A stretch of DNA of 64,000 bases from positions 42,772-106,771 of the forward strand of contig NZ_BOPH01000027.1 in assembly GCF_016863655.1 (NCBI RefSeq), written 5' to 3'. Below the pieces are notes generated by a model. It saw nothing but the letters and a program-made list of their open reading frames with translations, did not search any database and was not told the origin of the DNA. Below are positions 32,130 through 40,819 of this stretch, in pieces (position 1 is the first letter of the stretch; each line of letters starts with the position of its first letter). The DNA comes from Virgisporangium ochraceum. GTDB taxonomy: Bacteria > Actinomycetota > Actinomycetes > Mycobacteriales > Micromonosporaceae. A program made the position numbers and the translations under genes.

Positions 32130-33467
32130 TTACCGGAACAGGTCGAGGACGAAGGTCCGGGCCGGTTCGTTGACGGCCATGACGATGGTGACCGGCAGCG
32201 CGATCAGCACCAGCTGGCGCACGGTGCGCCCGACCCAGCGGAACGACCGCGTACGGACGGGTGCGGCCGGCGCTCCGGCGTCGTCGCCATCGTCGTCGTC
32301 GTCCTCCGGCATCGACGGGGCGCCGGCGCCGCGGATGTGCACCGCGCCCTCGATCCGTACGCCCGGGCCGATCACCACGGACGCCGGTCGATCCACGGGC
32401 GGTACGTCCGGCCGCCGTTCGGGTCGGCTCGGCGCCGCCCGCTGTGGCGCCGGCCCGATGACCGCGCCGTACGCGACGGGCAGTTCGGGCTGCTCCGGCA
32501 CGACCGGCACCACCCCGAACCGGGCGTGCAGCCGGCTCGCCACCAGCGGAAGCCGGCTCGTCCCGCCGACGAGCAGGACCTGGTCGGGGCGCACCCGGCA
32601 CCCGGCCAGCACCCGGGCGGTCTCGTCGACGGCCCGCTCGACGAGCGGCGCGGCCACGTGGTGCAGCTCGTCGCGGGTCAGGTGGACCGAGCGGCCGTCG
32701 GGCAGCCGCACCGGCGCGACCGTGGTGCGCGACAGCATCTCCTTGGCCGCGCGCACCTCCGTCCACAGTGGCCGGCGGTCTCCGGCGCCAGCGGGCGACA
32801 CGTGGTCGGCGAGGGCCGCGTCGATGTCGGCGCCGCCAAGGTCGTCGAGGCCGCCCGCGCCGAGCACTGAAAAGGCTGGTTTGTCACCGAGGGAGGTGGC
32901 GGGAGGCCCCGACGGGTCGGCCCGCACCACGGTGACGTCGAGCGTGCCGCCGCCGAAGTCGAACACCACGAGCAGCCGCCCGGGATCGAGCCGCTGCCCG
33001 AGCACCGCGGCGCAGTACCAGCCGGCGGCGACCGGTTCGTCGACGACGGTCACCGCGCCGAGGCCGGCGGTGGCGGCGGCCCGCCGCAGGACGTCGCGCC
33101 GCGCCGCACCCCACCGGACCGGCGCCGTGAGGACGACCTGCCCCGGCGCGCCTCCCGCGAGGGCCGCCTCGGCCGCCACCCGCCGCAGCACGCCCGCCAG
33201 GAGGTCCGACACCGGTACCGCGCGGTCGCCGAGCCACACCGCGCCGTCGTCGACGCGGCGCTTCGGGAACGGCTCGAAGCTCGCCGGGTTGTCGGCCATC
33301 AGACGCTCGGCGTCGCGACCGGCGTGGATCGCACCGCGACCGTCGACGAACACCGCCGACGGCAGGATCGGCGACCCGTCGAACAGCAGCGCACGGGGTG
33401 CGACGCCCGGCCTGGACACCACCGCGACGGTGTTGCAGGTACCCAGGTCCACGGCGAGCCTGTACAT
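32130..33467 (-). CDS. Membrane-anchored Hsp70/actin-like ATPase protein
   Basis: 445-aa protein. Residues 1-340 are an Hsp70 nucleotide-binding domain with phosphate-1 LAVDLGTCNTVAVV, phosphate-2 LLVVFDFGGGTLDVTVV and adenosine motif QVLLVGGTSRLPLVASRL. The canonical substrate-binding domain is absent. Instead there is a Pro/Arg-rich linker, an acidic patch EDDDDDGDD and a C-terminal transmembrane segment (LVLIALPVTIVMAV), so the ATPase would face the cytoplasm on a membrane tether. ATG 33467 has ggagg 6 nt upstream. It is divergent from an MBL hydrolase with 59 bp between. Similar Hsp70-like proteins occur in actinomycetes without known function. Confidence 0.82.
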   Translation of the reverse strand: MYRLAVDLGTCNTVAVVSRPGVAPRALLFDGSPILPSAVFVDGRGAIHAGRDAERLMADNPASFEPFPKRRVDDGAVWLGDRAVPVSDLLAGVLRRVAAEAALAGGAPGQVVLTAPVRWGAARRDVLRRAAATAGLGAVTVVDEPVAAGWYCAAVLGQRLDPGRLLVVFDFGGGTLDVTVVRADPSGPPATSLGDKPAFSVLGAGGLDDLGGADIDAALADHVSPAGAGDRRPLWTEVRAAKEMLSRTTVAPVRLPDGRSVHLTRDELHHVAAPLVERAVDETARVLAGCRVRPDQVLLVGGTSRLPLVASRLHARFGVVPVVPEQPELPVAYGAVIGPAPQRAAPSRPERRPDVPPVDRPASVVIGPGVRIEGAVHIRGAGAPSMPEDDDDDGDDAGAPAAPVRTRSFRWVGRTVRQLVLIALPVTIVMAVNEPARTFVLDLFR

Positions 33468-33506
33468 GGTCGCCTCCCTCGGCGACAGATCTACTGTTTC
33501 CGCCCC

Positions 33507-33522
33507 AGGAGGGTACTCTCCT
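33507..33522 (+). promoter_or_regulatory. Small hairpin containing the MBL gene RBS
   Basis: aggag (33507-33511) and ctcct (33518-33522) are 5-bp arms with a 6-nt loop. The left arm is the only Shine-Dalgarno match before the GTG at 33527, about 13 nt away. Pairing would both mask it and shorten the spacing. Confidence 0.35.
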
Positions 33523-33526
33523 GCGC

Positions 33527-34456
33527 GTGAACCGGTATCCCGAGCGGCTCGAGCGCGGCCACCCGTTCCGGCAGTGGAAGACCTGGCCGATTCCGGGCAC
33601 CGGGCTGACACTCACCGGCTACTCGCGGTCGAACGACAAGACGTTCTTCCACCTGCCCGAGCTGCGCTGCTCCATCGACGCCGGGCTGGCCGAGGGCTGG
33701 CAGCCGGAGACGGTGCTGCTCACCCACTGCCACGCCGACCACTCCTTCGACCTCGCGTACCTGGCCGCCCGCGCCGGCGGGGTCGACATCCACATGCCCG
33801 CGTCGTCGGTGCCCGCGGCACGCGCGTTCATCGAGGCCTCGTTCGCGTTCAACAACGCGGCTCCGTTCGACAGCACGCTGGCCACCGGCATGCGGCTGCA
33901 CGGCATGGTCGACGGCGACGAGTTCGCGGTCGGCCGGCGCGGATCGCACACCGTGCGCGTGGTCGCCTGTCACCACAAGGTCCCGTGCGTCGGGTACTGC
34001 TTCTCCACCCACCGCCGGGTGCTGCTGCCGGAGTTCGAGGAGTTGCGTCCCACGCTGGCGCCGGCCGAGTTCGGCAAGATCCTGGCCGGCCGGCGCAAGG
34101 CCGGCGAACCGGTCGACCACGAGGTGCGCACGCCGTTGTTCGCGTTCCTCGGCGACACCCACCCGAGCGTGTTCGACGACAACCCGTGGCTCTTCGACTA
34201 CCCGGTGATCATCACCGAGTGCACCTACCTCGACGACGAGCAGCTCGAGCGCGCCGACCGGGTGGGCCACACCGTGTGGAGCCGGCTACGCCCGATCGTC
34301 GAGGCGCACCCGCAGAACCACTTCGTGCTGACCCACTTCAGCCTCCGCCACTCCGACGCCGACGTGGTGGCGTTCTTCGACAAGGAGAACCTGCCGAACG
34401 TGACGGTGTGGGCGCACCCGCAGAGCCAGCTGCCCGAGCAGCACCAGAAGACCTAG
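33527..34456 (+). CDS. MBL-fold hydrolase, tRNase Z-like (309 aa)
   Basis: Metallo-hydrolase with the complete metal motif LTHCHADHSFDLAYLAAR and later ligands in VACHHKVPC, FLGDTHPSVF and FVLTHFSLRH, the pattern of the ribonuclease Z/arylsulfatase branch. The expected housekeeping RNase Z length is similar, but the exosite region of RNase Z is not recognised, so the substrate is open. GTG 33527 is the best start. The stop overlaps the stop of the convergent small membrane protein by 4 bp. Confidence 0.82.
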   Translation: MNRYPERLERGHPFRQWKTWPIPGTGLTLTGYSRSNDKTFFHLPELRCSIDAGLAEGWQPETVLLTHCHADHSFDLAYLAARAGGVDIHMPASSVPAARAFIEASFAFNNAAPFDSTLATGMRLHGMVDGDEFAVGRRGSHTVRVVACHHKVPCVGYCFSTHRRVLLPEFEELRPTLAPAEFGKILAGRRKAGEPVDHEVRTPLFAFLGDTHPSVFDDNPWLFDYPVIITECTYLDDEQLERADRVGHTVWSRLRPIVEAHPQNHFVLTHFSLRHSDADVVAFFDKENLPNVTVWAHPQSQLPEQHQKT

Positions 34457-34668
34457 CCGCCCATCGCGCGCACCGCGCCGACCACCGCGCAGGCCGCGAC
34501 GAACCCCCAGATCAGCAGCCGGGGGAACGAGCCGCGCCAGTGCGCCTTCGACGCGGTCTTCACGAACGCCCGCGCGCCCTTCAGATCGCGGCGCGACCGC
34601 AGGAACCGCTGCAGCATCATGCCGAACCCGACACCGATGACGAGTGTCAGAAGCATCCCGGCCGACAT
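34453..34668 (-). CDS. 71-aa two-TM membrane protein under a cobalamin riboswitch
   Basis: Starts MSAGMLLTLVIGVGFGMML, a first transmembrane segment, followed by a basic loop (RFLRSRRDLKGARAF) and a second segment LLIWGFVAACAVVGAVRAM. No family is recognised. The ATG 34668 is preceded by aaagggg 8-9 nt upstream. The leader holds a cobalamin riboswitch (34775-34945), so the protein is probably connected with vitamin B12: uptake, salvage, or replacement of a B12-dependent step. It is not the well-known CbtB type, whose histidine motif is absent. Confidence 0.7.
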   Translation of the reverse strand: MSAGMLLTLVIGVGFGMMLQRFLRSRRDLKGARAFVKTASKAHWRGSFPRLLIWGFVAACAVVGAVRAMGG

Positions 34669-34712
34669 GGCGACCAGCCCCTTTCGGTGGCGGGCCCGCA
34701 CGGTGCCGCCCA

Positions 34713-34731
34713 CCGGCGCGGGGCGCGCCGG
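34713..34731 (-). terminator. GC hairpin between riboswitch and small gene (possible expression platform)
   Basis: ccggcgcg (34713-34720) and cgcgccgg (34724-34731) form a perfect 8-bp stem with a 3-nt loop, 45 nt before the start codon and about 50 nt after the B12 box. It could be the terminator switched by the riboswitch. There is no U tract. Confidence 0.5.
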
Positions 34732-34774
34732 AAGGCTTCACCCCGCAGACCACGGCAGGTGGAAGCCGCTTTCG

Positions 34775-34945
34775 CGCCCCGGCCGGGCATTCCGGCTCGC
34801 CGCGCCCCGTTTCCAGGGACGGCCTACGGTTGCGGGTCACCGTCGCCTCTTTCGGCGACAAATCAGCTGCTGCCAGCCGGACTCGGACCGGCTTCCCCCG
34901 CCCGGGGTGATGGCGGTGCTTCTCGATGGTCCGCATACGGTAGCG
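34775..34945 (-). promoter_or_regulatory. Cobalamin (B12) riboswitch
   Basis: Read on the minus strand 5' to 3', a ccgcc...ggcgg stem leads into GGGAAGCCGGTCCGAGTCCGG (the 21-nt stretch at 34878-34898), matching the family core GGGAA..CCGGTG.GAATCCGG. This is followed by a peripheral hairpin gtcgcc-gaaa-gaggcgac, then GACCCGCAACCGTA (34825-34838), matching the invariant CCCGCAACTGTA. Finally AGCCGGAATGCCCGGCC (34781-34797) fits the B12 box AGYCMGGAGACCKGCC. All core elements are in the right order and spacing. The outer 5' limit is approximate. It controls the 71-aa membrane protein downstream and is insulated from the EF-G gene by a strong terminator. Confidence 0.85.
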
Positions 34946-34960
34946 GGCCTCACGTCGGTG

Positions 34961-35001
34961 CCGCCAGGGGTGTCACCCGTTGCGGGTCACACCCCTGGCG
35001 G
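34961..35001 (-). terminator. Strong terminator of the EF-G paralog
   Basis: ccgccaggggtgtcacccg, loop ttg, then cgggtcacacccctggcgg form a 19-bp stem with one mismatch, starting 5 bp after the EF-G stop on the minus strand. No T tract follows. Confidence 0.85.
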
Positions 35002-35006
35002 TCCAC

Positions 35007-36986
<1,980 letters not shown>

Positions 36987-37001
36987 GATGCTGCGCCTTT
37001 C

Positions 37002-37059
37002 GGAATCGCTTGTGGGCTGCGGACAGCGCGATTCCCCGGACGGCGGACGCTCAGCCCAC
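37002..37059 (-). promoter_or_regulatory. Interleaved alternative hairpins in the EF-G paralog leader
   Basis: Two perfect 8-bp stems cannot coexist as simple hairpins. Stem A is GTGGGCTG (complement of 37052-37059) with CAGCCCAC (complement of 37012-37019). Stem B is GGAATCGC (complement of 37028-37035) with GCGATTCC (complement of 37002-37009). Along the RNA the order is A1-B1-A2-B2. A1 begins 2 nt after the leader-peptide stop codon and B2 ends 2-3 nt before the EF-G ribosome binding site. This is the layout of a ribosome-controlled attenuator or a pseudoknot. Confidence 0.65.
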
Positions 37060-37061
37060 CG

Positions 37062-37166
37062 TCACGGGCAGCCGGTGCCGGCCACGCCAGCCAGCAACGG
37101 ACCTGCCGGAAACACCAGAATCACCCGGGACGTCACCCGGGCACGCGTACGGGAAGCGGTGCGCAT
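37062..37166 (-). CDS. Candidate 34-aa leader peptide of the EF-G paralog
   Basis: Short ORF beginning ATG 37166 with gagggga 8 nt upstream and ending TGA at 37062, 75 bp before the EF-G GTG. The peptide starts MRTASRTRARVTSRVIL and ends AGVAGTGCP; it is Arg-rich at first and then hydrophobic. The stop codon abuts the alternative hairpins, so a ribosome paused near the end would cover arm A1. A promoter-like TTGACG (complement of 37221-37226 region) and a small hairpin ATCTT/AAGAT (37197-37210) lie further upstream. The leader role is inference from position and signals. Confidence 0.55.
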   Translation of the reverse strand: MRTASRTRARVTSRVILVFPAGPLLAGVAGTGCP

Positions 37167-37239
37167 GGCAGGCTCCCCTCGCTCGGTGTCGGTGCGATCT
37201 TCCGAAAGATACCCGGGCCCGTCAACCCCGTTTTCTCCG

Positions 37240-37269
37240 CCTGTGGAAAAGGTGCCCGTCGTCCACAGG
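37240..37269. promoter_or_regulatory. Inverted repeat in the EF-G leader / AbiEi-like gene divergent region
   Basis: cctgtgga (37240-37247) and tccacagg (37262-37269) form perfect 8-bp arms 14 nt apart. The arms belong to ttttccaca- and tcgtccaca-like sequences, each one base off the actinobacterial DnaA box TTGTCCACA. They could equally be an operator for the wHTH protein encoded next door. Confidence 0.45.
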
Positions 37270-37307
37270 GGACAGACGGCAGCGTCTCGGGGACGGATCC
37301 TCTCCGG

Positions 37308-38291
37308 GTGTGGAAGAACCTCGCGACGGCCCAGGCCGGCATCCTCACCGTCCGGCAGGCCACGGCCGGCGGGCTGACACCGGCGGCCGTCCGCGCCCGA
37401 ACGGCAGGCGGCCGCTGGCAGCGGGTGCACTACGGGGTGCTGGCCACCTTCAGCGGCCCACTGCCGAGAGCCGCCCGGCTGTGGGCCGCGGTACTGGCGT
37501 GTGGGGCCGACGCGGTGCTGAGCCACGAGACCGCCGCTGAACTGTTCGGGCTTACCGCCCGGGCCGACGACCGCGTCCACGTGACCGTGCCGCACGGCCG
37601 GCGGGTGTCGGCCCACCGCGGGGTGGTGATCCACCGGCGGGTCGACATGGCCGGTGTCCGGCACCCGGCGTTGGCACCGCCGCGGACCCGCGTAGAACAC
37701 ACCGTGCTCGACCTCGCCGCGGCGAGCCGTCACCTCGACGTCGCGATCGGCTGGCTGGCACATGCGGTGGGCACCCGGCTGACGACCCCCGAACGGATCC
37801 GGACGGCGGTCGGCGGCCGCTCCCGGATGCGCTGGAAACGTCATCTCCTCGCCGCGCTCGATGATGTGGCCGCCGGATGTCACTCGCTGCTCGAACTGCA
37901 CTACCTCCGTCGGGTGGAACGGGCGCACCGGCTGCCCACCGGACAGCGCCAGCGGGCGCGCGGCCGCTGGTACGACGATGTCACCTACCCGGCATACGGG
38001 GTCTGCGTGGAGGTCGACGGGCGACTGGCCCACCCGGACGACCGGGCGTTCCGGGACCGCCGCAGAGACAATGCCGCCGCGCTCACCGGCGCACGGGTGC
38101 TCCGCTACGGGTACTCCGACGTCACCACCCGGCCCTGCACGGTGGCCACCGAGGTCGCCGCCCTGCTGGCCGCGACCGGCTGGCCCGGAACCCCGAGGCG
38201 CTGCGGGCCTCGATGCACCCTCGCTCCGGGGAGACAAACTGCTGCGAACACCGCGGTTTCGCTCCCGGAACCGGGCGGGGAGATACGGTGA
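37308..38291 (+). CDS. AbiEi-antitoxin-like wHTH protein with DUF559/Vsr-like C-terminus
   Basis: 327-aa protein. Residues 1-90 (AGILTVRQATAGGLTPAAVR, WQRVHYGVLATFSG, LSHETAAELFGL) match the winged-helix N-terminus of AbiEi-family antitoxins and related proteins. The C-terminal part (VEVDGRLAHPDDRAFRDRRRDN, then GARVLRYGYSDV) matches the DUF559/Vsr-type nuclease fold, with E-x-D and the D-x-x-R-D stretch. No AbiEii-type nucleotidyltransferase toxin is adjacent. Such single-gene fusions are common in actinobacteria and their role, defence or regulation, is unsettled. GTG 37308 starts MWKNLATAQAGIL, the usual N-terminus. Confidence 0.75.
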   Translation: MWKNLATAQAGILTVRQATAGGLTPAAVRARTAGGRWQRVHYGVLATFSGPLPRAARLWAAVLACGADAVLSHETAAELFGLTARADDRVHVTVPHGRRVSAHRGVVIHRRVDMAGVRHPALAPPRTRVEHTVLDLAAASRHLDVAIGWLAHAVGTRLTTPERIRTAVGGRSRMRWKRHLLAALDDVAAGCHSLLELHYLRRVERAHRLPTGQRQRARGRWYDDVTYPAYGVCVEVDGRLAHPDDRAFRDRRRDNAAALTGARVLRYGYSDVTTRPCTVATEVAALLAATGWPGTPRRCGPRCTLAPGRQTAANTAVSLPEPGGEIR

Positions 38292-38294
38292 AAC

Positions 38295-39053
38295 GTGTCT
38301 CCTCGTCGTCGGTTGCTGGTCGGAGTGGTCGCCGCTCTGGTGCTGGTGCTCGCCATCGCGGGTGGAGTGGCGCTCCTCCTCGAACGGGACGGTGCGGAGC
38401 CCGCCGACCAGGCGACGCCCGGCGCCGTGCTGCTCGTGCCCGGGTACGGGGGCAACACACGCAGCCTGGCGCAGCTCGCCGAGCGGATCAGGGCCACCGG
38501 CCGCACCGCCACGGTCGTCGCGCCGCCCGGGGACGGGACGGGCGACCTGCGGGAACAGGCCCGGAACCTCAGGGATGCCGTCGACCGGGCGAAGGACGAC
38601 GGGGCTCCGTCGGTGGACATCGTCGGGTACTCGGCGGGCGGGGTGGTCACCTGGTTGTTCCTCGAGGAGTACGAGGGGGTGGCGAGCACGCGGCGGGTCG
38701 TCACCCTGGGGTCGCCCCTGCACGGGGCGAAGCTCGCCGCCGCCGGGGCGGCCTTCGGCGGCGCCGCCTGCCCGGCCGCGTGCCGGCAGCTCGCACCGGG
38801 CAGCGACGTGCTCGACGACGTCGACGAGGCACCGGTGCCGTGGCTCAGCATCTGGACCGAGAACGACGAGACGGTGCAGCCGCCCGACTCGGCCCGCTTC
38901 GACGGCGCCACCAACGTGTCGATGCAGAGCATCTGCCCCGGTGTCACCATCTCGCACTCGCAGCTCCCGGTGGATCCGCAGGTCACCGCGCTGGTGCTGA
39001 AGGCGATCGGCACCGAGCCGGTCACGGCACCGACGAGCTGTGAAACCGCCTGA
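38295..39053 (+). CDS. Secreted alpha/beta-hydrolase lipase (252 aa)
   Basis: Exported or membrane-tethered lipase. An N-terminal hydrophobic segment (LLVGVVAALVLVLAIAGGVALLL) is followed by the oxyanion motif LLVPGYGGN, the nucleophile elbow VGYSAGG (Ser about 113), LGSPLHG, and a C-terminal His in ISHSQLP. Paired cysteines (ACPAAC; a late Cys) suit an extracellular protein. This is the EstA/LipA family of actinomycete and Bacillus triacylglycerol lipases. Start GTG 38295, 3 bp after the preceding stop. Confidence 0.85.
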   Translation: MSPRRRLLVGVVAALVLVLAIAGGVALLLERDGAEPADQATPGAVLLVPGYGGNTRSLAQLAERIRATGRTATVVAPPGDGTGDLREQARNLRDAVDRAKDDGAPSVDIVGYSAGGVVTWLFLEEYEGVASTRRVVTLGSPLHGAKLAAAGAAFGGAACPAACRQLAPGSDVLDDVDEAPVPWLSIWTENDETVQPPDSARFDGATNVSMQSICPGVTISHSQLPVDPQVTALVLKAIGTEPVTAPTSCETA

Positions 39054-39074
39054 GGCCGCCGGGGCGCACGGGCA

Positions 39075-39914
39075 TCAGGACGTGATGTCGCGGGTCTTGA
39101 AGTTGGCCCACGCGCATCCGAGCAGCACGGCCACGTACACGAGCTGCAGCAGCGCCCCGCGCTCGATGTCCCGCCACAGGATCGGGTCGCGGAAGAAGTC
39201 GATCCAGGCCAGCCAGTAGCGGGTGGGCAGGTACGGCTTCACCGACTCGGCCGCGTCGAGGGTCACCAGCACCTGGCTGGTCACCAGCACCGACAGGGCA
39301 CCCATCGCAGCGCCGAGGGCCGAGTCGGTCAGCGTCGACAGGAACAGCGCGATCGACGCCACCCCCAGCATCGACAGCGTGATGTAGCCGATCGTGCCCA
39401 GCATCCGCGCCACCAGCTCCGTCGGGCTGATCACGCCGCCGGACAGCGAGGTCACGTCGGGCGGCAGCACCACCACGCCACCCGTGGTCGCCGGACCGGT
39501 GCCGAGCAGCAGCACGCCCGTGATGTACGAGGTGAGCACCACCATCGCGATCGCGAACAGCACGAACGCCACCATCGCGACCAGCTTCGCCACCAGCAGC
39601 CGGGTGCGGCCCACCGGCCGGATCAGCAGGTAACGCAGCGTCCCACCGGTCGCCTCGCCGGCGACGGCGTCGCCGGCCAGCACCGCCACCGCGACCGGCA
39701 GGAACACCGGCAGCACCAGCGCCATCGCCGCGGCCGGGTACAGCGCGCCGTTGCCGAGCACCGCGGCGAGGAACGCGCCACCCTGGCCGGGCGGCGGCGG
39801 GATCCGCGTCGTCGCCAGGAAGATCGCCACGATCAACGGCAGCAGGCACAGCAGCGCGACGATCACATACATCCGGGGACGCCGGAAAAGCTTCGACAAT
39901 TCGACATATATCAT
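39075..39914 (-). CDS. ABC-2 type permease (279 aa)
   Basis: Six-TM membrane subunit beginning MIYVELSKLFRRPRMYVIVALLCLLP, the usual N-terminus of ABC-2 exporters, with a long loop (IPPPPGQGGAF) after TM1. It overlaps the ATPase gene by 4 bp (ATGA). The substrate is unknown. Confidence 0.88.
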   Translation of the reverse strand: MIYVELSKLFRRPRMYVIVALLCLLPLIVAIFLATTRIPPPPGQGGAFLAAVLGNGALYPAAAMALVLPVFLPVAVAVLAGDAVAGEATGGTLRYLLIRPVGRTRLLVAKLVAMVAFVLFAIAMVVLTSYITGVLLLGTGPATTGGVVVLPPDVTSLSGGVISPTELVARMLGTIGYITLSMLGVASIALFLSTLTDSALGAAMGALSVLVTSQVLVTLDAAESVKPYLPTRYWLAWIDFFRDPILWRDIERGALLQLVYVAVLLGCAWANFKTRDITS

Positions 39915-40819
39915 GAAGAATCAACCCGATCCGACGACGAGGACGTCGCCTCCAGCACCACGTCCTCCAGCGTCCGCAGCGACGGGCCGAACGAGGTCAC
40001 CGGGATGTCCTTCGACACCAGCAACGCGTTCAGCTCCGCCGGATCGTCGTGCCGCACCAGCACGACCCCGTCGGACACCGACACCACCCGCCCGTCGAGC
40101 AGAGACGTCACCTGCTCGGACGCGGGAGTGGTCACCGACACGAGGCCCGTCGGAGCGCGCAGCGAGGACAGCTGGTCCTGCAGGACGAGCCGCCCGCGGT
40201 CCATCACGCCCACCCGCGTACAGAACTGCTCCACCTCCGCGAGCAGGTGGCTCGACAGGAACACCGTCGTGCCGGCCTCGTTGAGCTCGGTCATCAGGTC
40301 ACGGATCTCCCGGATGCCGCGCGGGTCGAGGCCGTTCGTGGGCTCGTCCAGGATCAACAGGCGGGGTGACCGCAACAGCGCGGCCGCCAGCCCCAGGCGC
40401 TGCCGCATCCCCAGCGAGTACGCCTTGACCGGCCGCCGGTCGATGCCGCCCAGCCCCACCCGCTCCAGCGCCTCCCCCACCCGGGCCCTCCGGGTGCGCC
40501 GGGAGCCGCCGGGACCGGCGGCGTCGAAGAGCATCAGGTTGGACCGGCCGGACAGGTGCGGGTACGCCGCCGGCGCCTCCACCATCGCGCCGATCTCGGC
40601 GAGCACCTCGTGGGCGCGCCGCGGCACGGGCTTCCCCAGCACGGTGATCGACCCGCTCGTGGCGTACGCGAGGGCGAGCAGCATCCGGACCAGGGTGGTC
40701 TTGCCCGACCCGTTCGGCCCGAGCAGCCCGTACCGGTCACCTTCCCGCACGTCCAGGCTGACACCGTCGACGGCCGTGACCTTGCCGTAGCGCTTGACCA
40801 GGTCCTCCGTGACGATCAT
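39911..40819 (-). CDS. ABC-2 exporter ATPase (302 aa)
   Basis: ATPase with Walker A LLGPNGSGKTT, signature YSLGMRQRLGLAAALL and Walker B LLILDEPTNGLD, and the extended C-terminal region typical of drug- or lantibiotic-type exporters (CcmA/BcrA class). Start ATG 40819 overlaps the upstream stop (TGATC/ATGATC). It works with the permease 39075-39914. Confidence 0.9.
   Translation of the reverse strand: MIVTEDLVKRYGKVTAVDGVSLDVREGDRYGLLGPNGSGKTTLVRMLLALAYATSGSITVLGKPVPRRAHEVLAEIGAMVEAPAAYPHLSGRSNLMLFDAAGPGGSRRTRRARVGEALERVGLGGIDRRPVKAYSLGMRQRLGLAAALLRSPRLLILDEPTNGLDPRGIREIRDLMTELNEAGTTVFLSSHLLAEVEQFCTRVGVMDRGRLVLQDQLSSLRAPTGLVSVTTPASEQVTSLLDGRVVSVSDGVVLVRHDDPAELNALLVSKDIPVTSFGPSLRTLEDVVLEATSSSSDRVDSS

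Noticed and set aside
34870..34960. tRNA-like GC-rich stretch next to the EF-G terminator
   Set aside because: No cloverleaf with TTCGA loop; the conserved blocks fit a cobalamin riboswitch on the minus strand instead.
37308..38291. Complete AbiE toxin-antitoxin pair
   Set aside because: The next gene is a secreted lipase; no nucleotidyltransferase toxin is adjacent.
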